Shown in pieces: positions 1 to 10,079 of a DNA stretch of 54,802 nucleotides. The notes below the pieces were generated by a model that saw only the letters and a program-made list of their open reading frames with translations, ran no database searches and was not told the origin of the DNA. Location: positions 1-54,802 of the forward strand of contig NZ_DATJCA010000178.1 in NCBI RefSeq assembly GCF_035515035.1, given 5' to 3'. A program made the position numbers and the translations under genes. Within the stretch, counting starts at the first letter, position 1; every line of letters begins with the position of its first letter. Origin of the DNA: Gelidibacter sp035515035. GTDB taxonomy: Bacteria; Bacteroidota; Bacteroidia; Flavobacteriales; Flavobacteriaceae.

Positions 1-1854
1 CTGGATTTTATAAAGTGTGATACTGTAGTGCCTTTTGAGGATGGTTTTACAAGCTTTAATTTAGAGGACAACACGCCAATAATTAGGGGCACACAATCTG
101 ATGTTTCCATAAGTTATCACCTTACGGATAGTGATGCCAACATCAATATTAATCCGCTTTCCAGTCCCTACACCAATATTTCCAATCCGCAAGAGATTTT
201 TGTGAGGATTACAAACACCATTACTGGCTGTTTTGAAATTACCGATTTTTCTCTAAATGTAAATTTAGGGCCAAATTATCTAGCGCCTAGCCACTTATCT
301 GCCTGCGACTCCAATGCTGATGGAAACAGTAATAATGGACAGACTTTTTTCAATCTAAATTCCAAAAATGTCGAAATTTTAAATGGTCAAGATCCGTCGT
401 CCATAAATATCAGTTATCATGCGTCTAAAATGTCCGCAGAAATGGGCACTGCTGCTTTATCCAGTCCTTATTATAATGTCGTTCCAAATCAGCAGCAAAT
501 TTTTGTCAGGCTTGAAGATGCATTGAACGCCAACTGCAGGACTATCACATCCTTAGATCTTGTGGTCAATCCGCTACCCGATGCATTTGCCGCCACCCTC
601 ATTCAGTGCGATCAAGATGGCGCAACCGACGGTTTTACTGTTTTTAATCTAGAGCAAGCCAAAGAGGTTATAACTGGTGGTAGTCCTAATAGAAATCTGA
701 GCTATTATCTCAACACTAACGATGCTGAAAATGACCGCAATGAAATTAGCGGAAGTACCTATAAGAACATCACGAATCCACAAGTGTTGTCTGTTAAGGT
801 AACCAATGATTTGACCGGCTGCTCTACTCTAAGCCAGTTGAATTTAATGGTAAGTACCACCTCCGCAAACAATGCACAATTAGCGTTTTGTGATAACGAC
901 GGGAATGAAGATGGATTTTATGCTTTTCATCTTTTGGATGCCGATGATATCGTTCTAAATAACTTACCCAATGGAATGGAATTGTTTTACTATTTAAGCT
1001 ATGAGGATGCACTTTTGGAAGTCAATCCACTCCCAACTGTATTCACAAATACAATCCCTTATTCCCAAACCATTTATGCCAGAGTTGAGGACAGCAATGC
1101 CTGTTATGGGATTAGCGAAATTTTGCTGACGGTATTCGAGATGCCAAATATTGAAGTGGAAGATGATGCGATTTACTGTCTGAACAAATTCCCAGACAAG
1201 ATAACCATTACAGGAGGAGTTATTGTTGATAGTCCAAGTAACTATTCTTATGCATGGTCTACAGGTGAAAGTACTTCGGAAATTAGGGTTGACACTCCAG
1301 GGAGCTACACCGTGAGAGTAAGTAATTCCAACGGTTGTTATAAAGACCGAACAATTAATGTGTTGGCTTCAGATATTGCCTCGGTAACAGATATAACTAT
1401 TACTGATGGGGCAGAAAATAACACCCTCACCGTGTTGCTTACCGGAGAGGGAGAATATGAGTATGCACTTAATGACATCAGGGGCCCATATCAGGATAGT
1501 TCCACTTTTGAGCATGTGGTTCCCGGTTTCCATACCATTTTTATAAGAGACATCAATGGTTGTGGAATTGCTAAAGAAAACATTTCTGTCATTGGATTCC
1601 CAAAATATTTCACGCCAAACAATGATGGTGTTAATGACCGTTGGCAAGTATCTGGGATAAATGCCCAGTTTCAGTCTAAGAGTACTATTTATATTTTTGA
1701 TAGAATGGGTAAATTACTTAAGGAAATTCATCCTTTAAGTTCCGGTTGGGACGGAAATTTTCTAGGTCAACCAATGCCAACTAATGATTATTGGTTTTCA
1801 GTAACATTACAAGACGGTCGAACTTTTAATGGTCATTTTAGTTTGAAACGCTAA
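1..1854 (+). CDS. T9SS type B sorting domain protein, 5'-truncated
   Basis: The frame is open from base 1, so the true start lies outside the window. The visible ~617 residues hold four copies of a ~100-residue module that opens with a Cys-Asp motif followed by a DGF..FNL-type segment and closes with a Gly-Cys or Asn-Cys near its end. A PKD-like segment with its own Cys follows. The last ~90 residues are a gliding-motility/type B sorting domain (YFTPNNDGVNDRW, then IYIFDRMGKLL, GWDGN, P.NDYWF, GHFSLKR). That domain directs proteins through the type IX secretion system to the cell surface or medium. The gene next door has the same architecture, so the two are probably tandem paralogues. Function is unknown; adhesin or matrix protein is an inference. 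Family call is secure. Confidence 0.9.
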   Translation: MDFIKCDTVVPFEDGFTSFNLEDNTPIIRGTQSDVSISYHLTDSDANININPLSSPYTNISNPQEIFVRITNTITGCFEITDFSLNVNLGPNYLAPSHLSACDSNADGNSNNGQTFFNLNSKNVEILNGQDPSSINISYHASKMSAEMGTAALSSPYYNVVPNQQQIFVRLEDALNANCRTITSLDLVVNPLPDAFAATLIQCDQDGATDGFTVFNLEQAKEVITGGSPNRNLSYYLNTNDAENDRNEISGSTYKNITNPQVLSVKVTNDLTGCSTLSQLNLMVSTTSANNAQLAFCDNDGNEDGFYAFHLLDADDIVLNNLPNGMELFYYLSYEDALLEVNPLPTVFTNTIPYSQTIYARVEDSNACYGISEILLTVFEMPNIEVEDDAIYCLNKFPDKITITGGVIVDSPSNYSYAWSTGESTSEIRVDTPGSYTVRVSNSNGCYKDRTINVLASDIASVTDITITDGAENNTLTVLLTGEGEYEYALNDIRGPYQDSSTFEHVVPGFHTIFIRDINGCGIAKENISVIGFPKYFTPNNDGVNDRWQVSGINAQFQSKSTIYIFDRMGKLLKEIHPLSSGWDGNFLGQPMPTNDYWFSVTLQDGRTFNGHFSLKR

Positions 1855-2070
1855 TCCAGATTGAGTTTATTTCACTTTTGGTCTTAATTTACTTCCTAAA
1901 AAATTTAACAAATAATATCCACAGAAAGTCAGTCGAGAGTTATTTTATTTAAGTTTTCGTCTAATCTATCTAAAAGTGTATGCGAACGTTAATGTTCTGC
2001 GTATTTCATCGTATTATATTGCATTTCATCTAAACATTGGTTACTTTTCGGCGCCCTAATAAATGACTAA

Positions 2071-2097
2071 AGAATTCATTCTTCGCGAATGACTTCT
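2071..2097 (+). promoter_or_regulatory. Stem-loop 26 nt upstream of the giant T9SS gene
   Basis: Two 11-base arms (AGAATTCATTC and GAATGACTTCT) pair at 10 of 11 positions around a TTCGC loop, ending 25 bases before the ATG at 2123. It could be a 5'-leader hairpin or an operator. A TACTTTTC sequence at 2042-2049 is one base from the flavobacterial -7 consensus, so the hairpin may lie near the transcript's 5' end. No T-tract follows, so it is not a terminator. Confidence 0.35.
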
Positions 2098-2122
2098 CGC
2101 CATAAAACTTAACCTATAAAGA

Positions 2123-5100
2123 ATGAAATCGTTCCAAATTTCCCTCCTTGCTTTTGCATGCATTTTGTGTAACCACGCATTCGGCCAACAAATTACGATA
2201 AACAGCAAAATTGCTCCTCCACAACTTATTAAAAATCATTTAATTAAAGGTTGCGTAGAAATTTCAGATGTCGCTTCACCAATAAACGGATCAATCAACG
2301 GCTTTTCAAGTTTTGGATATTTTGAACGCGGCAACTCCAATTTTCCGTTTGAAAATGGAATCATGCTATCCACTGGAAATGCAGACTCAGCCGGCAATAA
2401 ACTGAAGGACAAAACCTTAAATGAAGGCAATAATAATTGGCTTTCAGATCCTGATCTTGAGACTGCATTAGGTATTTCTAATACACTAAATGCTACCGTA
2501 ATAGAATTTGATTTTTCATCCTTGTCCAACCAGATTCAATTTAATTACATTTTAGCTTCGGAAGAATATTATGGCAATTTTCCCTGTGATTATTCTGATG
2601 GGTTCGCCTTTTTGATCAAACGCGCCGGAACTAATGATCCCTATCAAAATATTGCAATTATTCCTGGTACTGATATTCCCGTAAATACGAATACTATTCA
2701 TAACGAAATTGTTGGTTTTTGCCCAGCGTCAAATGAAGCTTATTTTGATGGTTACGGCATTGGGGATACTAATTATGATGGTCGAACAAAAGTGATGACC
2801 GCCACTGCAAATACGGTCCCAAATGTGGTGTATCACATCAAATTGATTATAGCGGATCAAACCGATTCCAATTATGATTCCGCAGTTTTTATTGAAGGGA
2901 ATAGTTTCGCTGCAGTTGTTGATTTAGGAGAAGACATCACTACGTGTGCAGATCGGTTAACCTTGGATGGTAATATAGATAATCCAGAAGGGATGTATTC
3001 ATGGTTTTTGAATGATGTGCTTCTACCCGGTGAAACGCAATCTACATTAACTGCACTTCAATCGGGAGTTTATACGGTTAAAATTGATATTCCTTTAGGA
3101 AATGGATCCTGTACAATTGAAGATAGTGTGGCCCTTGTTCTAAGTTCAACCCAAACAGCTTCAAAAATTTCTGATTTCAACATCTGTGATGATATGTCTG
3201 AAGATGGTTTTGCAGTTTTTGATCTCGATATTAAAAATGCTGAAGTTTTAAAAGCGGTTCCTAAATCTGAATACACCATTTCCTATCATTATACATCTGA
3301 TGATGCTGAAGGAAACAACAACTCAATTACAAGGCCAATTACCAACACCCTCAACCCTCAACCCATCTTTGTAAGAATTGAAGATAAAATTAATGGCTGT
3401 TTGGCCTACACGGCGTTCAATTTGGTTGTTGATCAACTCCCACAAATCCTAACACCTACAGATTTAATTGCTTGCGAAGAAATTAGCCAAAATGGTTTAA
3501 CGTCAATTTATCTCAATGAAAAAGATGACGAAATAACGAACGGACAAGCCCATTTAATTGTTGGATATTACCATACGCAATCCGACGCCGATCAGGACAT
3601 TAATGCAATTGCATCTCCATATAACAACCAGTCAAGAACCGAAACCTTATACGTAAGGGTTTCAAATGTAGAAACGGGATGTGCAAGTACCACAACACTC
3701 AATTTAATAGTTTTAGATAAACCGATAATAAATAATGGCGATCACTTTTTAGATGCCTGCGATCCAGAACACGACGGATTTTCACAATTTAACCTCAACG
3801 ACATCACTCCAGATATTTTGAACGGACTGACCGGCGTTTCAGTAACTTTTCACGAAATTTATGAGGATGCCTTATCAGGAACCAACGCTATCCCTGATCC
3901 TTCAGCATACCGCAACATTAAACAAAGTTTTCAGACCTTGTTCATAAGAGTAGTCGATAATGAGTCAGGGTGTGCGTCTATAACTTCATTTGAGGTTCAT
4001 GCCAATCTTCTATTGACTGGCACGCGCATAAAGGACTTTTCTATTTGTGATGTTAAAGAAGGAGATATCCCCTCATTTGACTTGAACAATATGGCAGAAG
4101 TCATCATAAATGATCTTCCCGATGTGACCATTACATTTTACGAAACCATAGAAGATCAAACCAATCAGTCCAATGCCTTAAATCCTGCTTTTCCTTACTT
4201 ACCAACATCTTTTCCGAAAACGCTTTATATCACTTTAAGAAACAGCCAATGTACTGAAACTTCAGAAATACAATTATTAATGAATCCCGTCGTAGATTTC
4301 CCATCTATTGGAGCAGTCACTTATTGCGACACGGACCAAGATGGGTTAACCACCATTGATCTGAGCTCGTTTTCAAGTGCCATTGCCAATGGAGAAGACG
4401 GATATAATGTACGTTATTTTGAAACTCAAGAGGATGCCGACAAAAATCGCAATGCGCTTCCAAATTTTTATACAAATACGGTAAATCCATTAAGACTTTA
4501 CACCCGAACAACGTCTAAAGCTACTGGATGTTCGGACATCAAGAATTTTGAAATCACCGTGCTCCCTGCACCTGAAACCCATACTCCAAAGGACATTGTT
4601 ATTTGTGATGATGACCAAGACGGTTTTACCATTATAAATTTAAGTACAACCATTAATGACTTGGTGGCAGACAAAAACAACAGGACTTTTTCCTTCCATA
4701 ATTCATTAGAGCATGCAGAACACAAAACGGAAGCGATTACCAACATCAGCAGTTTTAAAACCAATACACAGACCGTATTTGCACGTGTGGAAAATCATTC
4801 AACGGGATGTCACTCTGTAGAACCTATCAATATCATCGTCAACACGTTACCTGTCTTCACAGCGATTAGTGATTACATCTATTGCGAAAACTCTAGTGAT
4901 GGATTTGGAGAATTCATTTTTAAAAACAAGGATTCTGAAATTTTGAATGGACAAAACGGGAAGGTCACTTCGTATTATTTAAACCAAGTTGATGCCGAAA
5001 ATAGAACGAATGCTATTAACAAAGCGAAAGTCTACAAGAATGTCAGCAATCCTCAAAGAATTTTTGTGAGGGTAGAAAACACTTCAGACATTAGCTGTTA

Positions 5101-6949
5101 TGGAACCTCATCTTTCAACATTGAAGTAGGCACAAGCCCAGAGTTTAATCCAGCTTCAGATTGGTTTGTGTGTGATGACATCTCCAATGATTCCGTTGAG
5201 ATTTTTGATCTATCAGAGAAAGCCAGGGAAATTTCAACAGGAATAAAAGACAATTTGACTATTACCTTTTACACAAGTTTCGCCAATGCCCAGAATGCAG
5301 TCAATCCTATCAAAACAAATTATGCAAACACTAAAAACCCACAGAAAATTTATGCACGGGTTGAAAATGGTAGTATCTGCGCGTCAATAACCGACTTTAG
5401 TTTAGGCGTCATCAAAGCTCCTGATGCCAATCCATCCAAACCTTTAATTGCCTGTGACACGGATTATGACGGACAGACAACCTTCAATTTAAGGCAATCT
5501 GAAATTGATATTTTAGAGGTGCGTCAAAACAATCTTGTCGTTGCCTATTATGAAACTGCAGAAGATTTGGAAGCAGAAATCAACCCAATTCTAAAACCAG
5601 AATCCTACAAAAACATTTCAAATCCGCAAACGGTTTATGTGCGACTTACCAATAGTATTTCCAATTGTTATTTATCCATTCCACTAGACTTAATTGTGAA
5701 TCAACCACCGTTATTTAATCCCATCGCAAGTCTTTCAATTTGTGATAATGAAGCCCATAAGTATGATTTGACAGAAGTCGATGACCTTCTTGTTGAGGAT
5801 ACTTCAAATATGACAATTTCATATCATAGAACTAAAAAAGATGCATTGGATGCTGCCAACGCACTTAATAAAAACTTTCGTCATAAATCAGCGGTAGAAA
5901 AAATTTATGTCAGAATAGAGAATTCTACAACCCATTGTTTCACTACGCATCAATTCACGTTGAAGATCGACCCCTTACCTATGGCCTATGCCGCTCCAGA
6001 TTTAGAGCACTGTGATGACGATTTTGACGGATTATACACTTTCGATCTTTCACAGCAGAACGCAAAAGTTCTTGGTAGCCAAAATCCTGAACACTTTAGA
6101 ATTTCATATTACCAAACTAATGAGGCTGCACATACCGGTTCAAATGCACTGAGCAAATTTTATGCTACCACCGATTTACAAACCATTTATGTAAGAATCG
6201 AAAATAATGCAACAGGATGTTACAATACCACAAGTTTTCAAGTTTACGTCCATCCACTACCGCTAGTAGATATTCCGGATCAGGTTATTTGTTTAGATAG
6301 AGGACCACTTTTGGTGAGTGCCAATACCAATAAAAAAGATGACATTTATTTGTGGTCAACCAACGAAACGACACCAGAAATAGAAATAACTAAGGTCGGT
6401 ACCTATTGGGTGAACGTCACCACCATCTTTGGTTGTGAGACTACTCAAGTTTTTAATGTCATAGAGTCAGAGTCAGCCACCATCGAATTTACAGAAACCG
6501 TAGATTTCTCTGACCCGAATAATGTTACCGTAACCATAGGTGGGATTGGAAATTATATGTACGTTTTAAATGATAGAGATCCTCAAGAATCAAATATTTT
6601 CGAGAATGTGCCCATAGGCCCCAATTTAATTAAAATTATTGATTTGAATGGTTGTTCTGAAGTCACCAAAGAAATAGTAGTGATTGATACCCCAAAGTTC
6701 ATGACCCCAAATGATGATGGGTATTTTGATACCTGGCATATCACAGGAGTAGAAACCCTACCAGGAACCGTCATTTACATCTATGATCGTTATGGAAAAC
6801 AATTGGCCTTTCTGACCTCATTCTCTAAAGGTTGGGACGGCACCCACAACGGACATAAAATGCCTGCCTCAGATTATTGGTTTGTTGCAGATATTAAAAA
6901 AGATAAGGTTTCATTTCAGCTTAAAGGCCACTTTGCATTAAAGCGCTAG
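2123..6949 (+). CDS. Giant T9SS type B surface protein with choice-of-anchor L domain and 11 Cys/Asp repeats
   Basis: This 1608-residue protein has a Sec signal peptide (about residues 1-21, ending near NHAFGQ). Next comes a region of ~250 residues resembling the choice-of-anchor L domain (GIMLSTGNA, SNQIQFNYILASEEY and ADQTDSNYDSAVFIEG are typical). Eleven ~100-residue repeats follow, each opening with CD or CE. Several carry DxDxDG-like loops (CDTDQDG, CDDDQDG, CDTDYDG, CDDDFDG) that could bind calcium, and each closes with a Cys ~70-80 residues later. A PKD-like segment and a type B sorting domain (FMTPNDDGYFDTW, IYIYDRYGKQL, GWDGT, GHFALKR) end the protein. It should be exported by type IX secretion. 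Surface adhesion is an inference; the ligand is unknown. Confidence 0.93.
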   Translation: MKSFQISLLAFACILCNHAFGQQITINSKIAPPQLIKNHLIKGCVEISDVASPINGSINGFSSFGYFERGNSNFPFENGIMLSTGNADSAGNKLKDKTLNEGNNNWLSDPDLETALGISNTLNATVIEFDFSSLSNQIQFNYILASEEYYGNFPCDYSDGFAFLIKRAGTNDPYQNIAIIPGTDIPVNTNTIHNEIVGFCPASNEAYFDGYGIGDTNYDGRTKVMTATANTVPNVVYHIKLIIADQTDSNYDSAVFIEGNSFAAVVDLGEDITTCADRLTLDGNIDNPEGMYSWFLNDVLLPGETQSTLTALQSGVYTVKIDIPLGNGSCTIEDSVALVLSSTQTASKISDFNICDDMSEDGFAVFDLDIKNAEVLKAVPKSEYTISYHYTSDDAEGNNNSITRPITNTLNPQPIFVRIEDKINGCLAYTAFNLVVDQLPQILTPTDLIACEEISQNGLTSIYLNEKDDEITNGQAHLIVGYYHTQSDADQDINAIASPYNNQSRTETLYVRVSNVETGCASTTTLNLIVLDKPIINNGDHFLDACDPEHDGFSQFNLNDITPDILNGLTGVSVTFHEIYEDALSGTNAIPDPSAYRNIKQSFQTLFIRVVDNESGCASITSFEVHANLLLTGTRIKDFSICDVKEGDIPSFDLNNMAEVIINDLPDVTITFYETIEDQTNQSNALNPAFPYLPTSFPKTLYITLRNSQCTETSEIQLLMNPVVDFPSIGAVTYCDTDQDGLTTIDLSSFSSAIANGEDGYNVRYFETQEDADKNRNALPNFYTNTVNPLRLYTRTTSKATGCSDIKNFEITVLPAPETHTPKDIVICDDDQDGFTIINLSTTINDLVADKNNRTFSFHNSLEHAEHKTEAITNISSFKTNTQTVFARVENHSTGCHSVEPINIIVNTLPVFTAISDYIYCENSSDGFGEFIFKNKDSEILNGQNGKVTSYYLNQVDAENRTNAINKAKVYKNVSNPQRIFVRVENTSDISCYGTSSFNIEVGTSPEFNPASDWFVCDDISNDSVEIFDLSEKAREISTGIKDNLTITFYTSFANAQNAVNPIKTNYANTKNPQKIYARVENGSICASITDFSLGVIKAPDANPSKPLIACDTDYDGQTTFNLRQSEIDILEVRQNNLVVAYYETAEDLEAEINPILKPESYKNISNPQTVYVRLTNSISNCYLSIPLDLIVNQPPLFNPIASLSICDNEAHKYDLTEVDDLLVEDTSNMTISYHRTKKDALDAANALNKNFRHKSAVEKIYVRIENSTTHCFTTHQFTLKIDPLPMAYAAPDLEHCDDDFDGLYTFDLSQQNAKVLGSQNPEHFRISYYQTNEAAHTGSNALSKFYATTDLQTIYVRIENNATGCYNTTSFQVYVHPLPLVDIPDQVICLDRGPLLVSANTNKKDDIYLWSTNETTPEIEITKVGTYWVNVTTIFGCETTQVFNVIESESATIEFTETVDFSDPNNVTVTIGGIGNYMYVLNDRDPQESNIFENVPIGPNLIKIIDLNGCSEVTKEIVVIDTPKFMTPNDDGYFDTWHITGVETLPGTVIYIYDRYGKQLAFLTSFSKGWDGTHNGHKMPASDYWFVADIKKDKVSFQLKGHFALKR

Positions 6950-7009
6950 ATCAAAAAACTTGCGCTTGCAAAATTCTAATTCAGCCTTAAACCGTTCCTA
7001 TTATCCTCA

Positions 7010-7033
7010 AAAACCCTCTATCTCGAGGGTTTT
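7010..7033 (+). terminator. Hairpin terminator after the T9SS gene
   Basis: A perfect 9-bp stem (AAAACCCTC with GAGGGTTTT) around a six-base loop lies 60 bases after the stop at 6949. The T-run is built into the 3' arm, as is common for flavobacterial terminators. The 5' arm begins with an A-run, so it could also work on the other strand. Confidence 0.7.
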
Positions 7034-7091
7034 GGTTTACTTCGGATATTCGCCATTGAAGGTGATATAACAACCATCTGTTTAAAATGCG

Positions 7092-7131
7092 CCAAAAAAA
7101 AAACGTCCATGACAAAATTATCATGGACGTT
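7092..7131 (-). terminator. Terminator of the SYLF-domain gene
   Basis: An 11-bp perfect stem (AACGTCCATGA with TCATGGACGTT, 7102-7131) is followed on the minus strand by a run of about ten T (the A-run at 7094-7103). It sits 43 bases past the stop of the minus-strand gene at 7174. This is a classic intrinsic terminator. Confidence 0.85.
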
Positions 7132-7173
7132 CATTATTTTTAAATTAAAGGAACGGTTCTGCCTCTCACCAGT

Positions 7174-7707
7174 CTAATAAAATGGTTCATATCCAAATTT
7201 CTGACCGCCTACAGAAGCGCTGGCCATTAACCCAGCTTTTGGCAATGCAAAAGTAGCCACGCCTGAATCATATTTAGCATTCGCAGCAACTCCAGATTCA
7301 ACAGCAACCGCGGTAGCTTCTGCTGAAAACTTAAAGTTTCCTTCCTTAAATCGCGCTAAATCAACTGGAGTCTCAAAAAATATGACTTCAATAATGGCCT
7401 GACCTCCCGCTTGGAGACCAATATCTAATTTTTTTAAATCTGCCATTCCAACGGCAACACCATTTTCATAAACCACTCCATTTCCAGAAGCACCACCTAT
7501 TATAAATCCGCCTTTTCCAACATTTGGAAATAAAACGTACCCAGCTGCATTATCAAAGTAATTTGCAAGGGTTGGATCTGCTTTAATCAGCGCCTCCTTT
7601 GCATCTTTGGCATCTGATATTATTTTCTTATCCTTATTGGTTTGTGAAAAAGCGCTGAAACCAATAAGCATACAAATAACGAAGGTAAATTGTTTTAAAT
7701 TTTTCAT
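7174..7707 (-). CDS. Exported SYLF-domain (YSC84-like) lipid-binding protein
   Basis: The 177-residue product has a signal peptide ending near FSAFSQ. The rest is one SYLF/Ysc84 domain: ALIKADPTLANYFDNAAGYVLFPNVGKGGFI is the usual opening, and AVAVESGVAANAKYDSGVATF and the hydrophobic end (KAGLMASASVGGQKF) match the family's close. SYLF domains bind phosphoinositides in eukaryotes; the bacterial, periplasmic versions have no settled role. It is a single-gene unit between its own terminator and the uvrB promoter region. Domain call is secure; function unknown. Confidence 0.88.
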   Translation of the reverse strand: MKNLKQFTFVICMLIGFSAFSQTNKDKKIISDAKDAKEALIKADPTLANYFDNAAGYVLFPNVGKGGFIIGGASGNGVVYENGVAVGMADLKKLDIGLQAGGQAIIEVIFFETPVDLARFKEGNFKFSAEATAVAVESGVAANAKYDSGVATFALPKAGLMASASVGGQKFGYEPFY

Positions 7708-7903
7708 GAGTTCTAATAATTTTGGATTAAGTAATCTTGACTTTAATTTTCAATAGTTCCTTGAAAAGAACCATCTCAAGTAAGGTTTAGTAAAAATAAT
7801 CTAAAAATAAATTTAAATCTAATCCTAATGCAGTATTTATTAACTCGAATACACTATAAATCAGCACAAAAGGACAGGGATATCTAAATTAAAATATCAT
7901 TTA

Positions 7904-7930
7904 TTGTTCGAAAAACTTTGGTTAAATTTG
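7904..7930 (+). promoter_or_regulatory. Candidate uvrB promoter, possibly leaderless
   Basis: A perfect Bacteroidota -7 element, TAAATTTG (7923-7930), ends 4 bases before the uvrB ATG, with a TTG at 7904-7906 only 16 bases upstream of it. If used, transcription would start at or within a few bases of the ATG. The spacing is slightly short, so the call is tentative. Confidence 0.35.
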
Positions 7931-7934
7931 TAAA

Positions 7935-9938
7935 ATGAAATTCAAAATCAAATCGGAATTCAAGCCTACTGGAGATCAGCCTCAAGCTATAAAACAACTT
8001 TCCAAAGGGATTGAAAACCATGAAAAATATCAAACCTTATTAGGTGTAACGGGATCTGGAAAGACTTTTACGGTGGCCAACGTCATTGAAGAAGTGCAAC
8101 GCCCAACCTTAGTTTTGGCGCACAACAAAACCTTGGCGGCACAGCTTTACTCGGAGTTTAAACAGTTCTTTCCGGAAAACGCAGTGGAATATTTTGTGTC
8201 TTACTATGATTATTACCAACCGGAAGCTTATATCCCTGTTTCTGGGGTTTATATAGAAAAAGATCTCTCCATTAATGAGGAAATCGAAAAAATGCGATTG
8301 AGCACCACCTCTTCCCTACTTTCTGGAAGACGTGATGTGATTGTTGTAGCATCTGTTTCCTGTTTATACGGGATTGGAAATCCAGTGGAATTTCAAAAAA
8401 ATGTCATCACCCTAAAAAGAGACCAAGTTATCTCCAGAACGAAACTGCTCCATCAATTGGTCCAGAGTCTGTATTCGAGAACGGAAGCCGATTTCAATCA
8501 CGGAAATTTCCGAATTAAAGGTGACACTGTCGATATTTTCCCTGGATATGCCGATTATGGCGTACGCGTTCATTTTTTCGGTGATGAAATTGAAGAAATC
8601 GAAGCCTTCAACATCCAAAATAATAAAGTCATCGAATTGTATGACCAGATCAACATCTATCCGGCAAATATGTTCGTGACGTCTCCTGAAGTGCTTCAAG
8701 GTGCCATTAAGGAGATTCAAGATGATTTGGTCAAACAACATGATTATTTTAAAGAAATTGGCAAACATTTAGAAGCTAAACGTTTAAAAGAACGTACTGA
8801 ATTTGACCTTGAAATGATTCGAGAGTTGGGCTACTGCTCTGGAATTGAAAATTATTCACGCTATTTGGACGGCCGTTTGCCTGGCACACGCCCATTCTGT
8901 TTATTGGACTATTTTCCAGATGATTATTTGATGGTCATTGATGAAAGTCACGTGACGATATCTCAAGTTCATGCCATGTATGGTGGCGATAGAAGCCGAA
9001 AAGAAAATTTGGTGGAATATGGTTTTAGACTACCTGCGGCAATGGACAACAGACCTTTAAAGTTTGAAGAGTTTGAAGCCATGCAAAACCAAGTTATCTA
9101 TGTTAGTGCAACCCCGGCCGATTATGAATTACAAAAAAGTGATGGGGTCTTTGTAGAGCAATTGATCCGTCCGACAGGTTTATTGGATCCAATTATTGAA
9201 GTGCGTCCAAGTTTAAACCAAATTGACGATTTAATTGACGAAATACATCAGCGTGTGGAAAAAGACGAACGAATCTTAGTAACGACTTTAACCAAACGCA
9301 TGGCCGAGGAACTGACGAAATATTTGGACAGAATCCAGATTAGAGTGCGTTACATCCATAGTGATGTGGATACCTTGGAACGGGTAGAAATTATGCAAGA
9401 TTTGCGTAAAGGTTTGTTTGATGTTTTAGTGGGAGTTAACTTATTACGTGAAGGGTTGGATTTACCGGAAGTATCTTTGGTTGCCATTTTAGATGCCGAC
9501 AAAGAAGGGTTTTTAAGGTCCAATCGTTCCTTAACACAAACAGTGGGCAGAGCGGCGAGACATTTAAATGGAAAAGCAATTATGTATGCCGACCGAATTA
9601 CCAATAGCATGCAAAAAACCATTGACGATACTGACTATAGAAGGGAAAAGCAAATCGCCTATAATAAGAAACATGGGATTACGCCAACCGCACTTAACAA
9701 AAGCTTGGATAATGTATTGGCGAGAAATTCTGTTAGCACATATAGCTATGAATTGGAGGCGATACGGGCTGCTGAACCAGAAAGTGAGTACTTAACAAAA
9801 GATCAATTGGAAAAAAAGATTCGAGAAACACGCAAACTAATGGAACAAGCTGCTAAGGCTCTCGATTTTATTATTGCCGCACAATTAAGAGATGAAATTA
9901 AAGTATATCAAGGGAAATTGGAGAAGTTAAAGGCTTAA
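7935..9938 (+). CDS. uvrB: Excinuclease ABC subunit B
   Basis: UvrB, the damage-verifying helicase-like subunit of nucleotide excision repair, takes DNA from UvrA and recruits UvrC. The 667-residue length is standard. Visible motifs in order: FKPTGDQPQAI at the N-terminus, Walker A GVTGSGKT, the beta-hairpin YYDYYQPEAY that inserts at lesions, the DESHVT box, helicase motifs HSDVDTLER and QTVGRAARH, and a C-terminal UVR domain (LEKKIRETRKLM...LRDEI) that contacts UvrC. The ATG at 7935 gives the family's usual N-terminus. No SOS operator could be recognised. Identification is secure. Confidence 0.98.
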   Translation: MKFKIKSEFKPTGDQPQAIKQLSKGIENHEKYQTLLGVTGSGKTFTVANVIEEVQRPTLVLAHNKTLAAQLYSEFKQFFPENAVEYFVSYYDYYQPEAYIPVSGVYIEKDLSINEEIEKMRLSTTSSLLSGRRDVIVVASVSCLYGIGNPVEFQKNVITLKRDQVISRTKLLHQLVQSLYSRTEADFNHGNFRIKGDTVDIFPGYADYGVRVHFFGDEIEEIEAFNIQNNKVIELYDQINIYPANMFVTSPEVLQGAIKEIQDDLVKQHDYFKEIGKHLEAKRLKERTEFDLEMIRELGYCSGIENYSRYLDGRLPGTRPFCLLDYFPDDYLMVIDESHVTISQVHAMYGGDRSRKENLVEYGFRLPAAMDNRPLKFEEFEAMQNQVIYVSATPADYELQKSDGVFVEQLIRPTGLLDPIIEVRPSLNQIDDLIDEIHQRVEKDERILVTTLTKRMAEELTKYLDRIQIRVRYIHSDVDTLERVEIMQDLRKGLFDVLVGVNLLREGLDLPEVSLVAILDADKEGFLRSNRSLTQTVGRAARHLNGKAIMYADRITNSMQKTIDDTDYRREKQIAYNKKHGITPTALNKSLDNVLARNSVSTYSYELEAIRAAEPESEYLTKDQLEKKIRETRKLMEQAAKALDFIIAAQLRDEIKVYQGKLEKLKA

Positions 9939-10054
9939 TCGAGTATTCAGTTTTAAAATTAAAAAAACTCTTCGGACATCCGGAAAATATCTCGAAAAGA
10001 TTAAATAAAACATCCTTACGCCGATTGATAACCGACTATAACTGTTTCCTCAAA

Positions 10055-10079
10055 ACTGCTAACTGAATACTGAACACTA
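10055..10079 (+). repeat. Degenerate ACTGAATACTGAACACT repeat
   Basis: The sequence ACTGCTAACTGAATACTGAACACTA is made of imperfect 7-9 base units containing ACTG. An inverted copy (AGTATTCAGTTTT) lies at 9942-9954, just after uvrB, so the two face each other across ~100 bases. Related stretches occur at 11564-11579 (inverted), 40412-40433 and 45091-45138. It overlaps the stop codon of the minus-strand gene at 10077. Confidence 0.5.
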
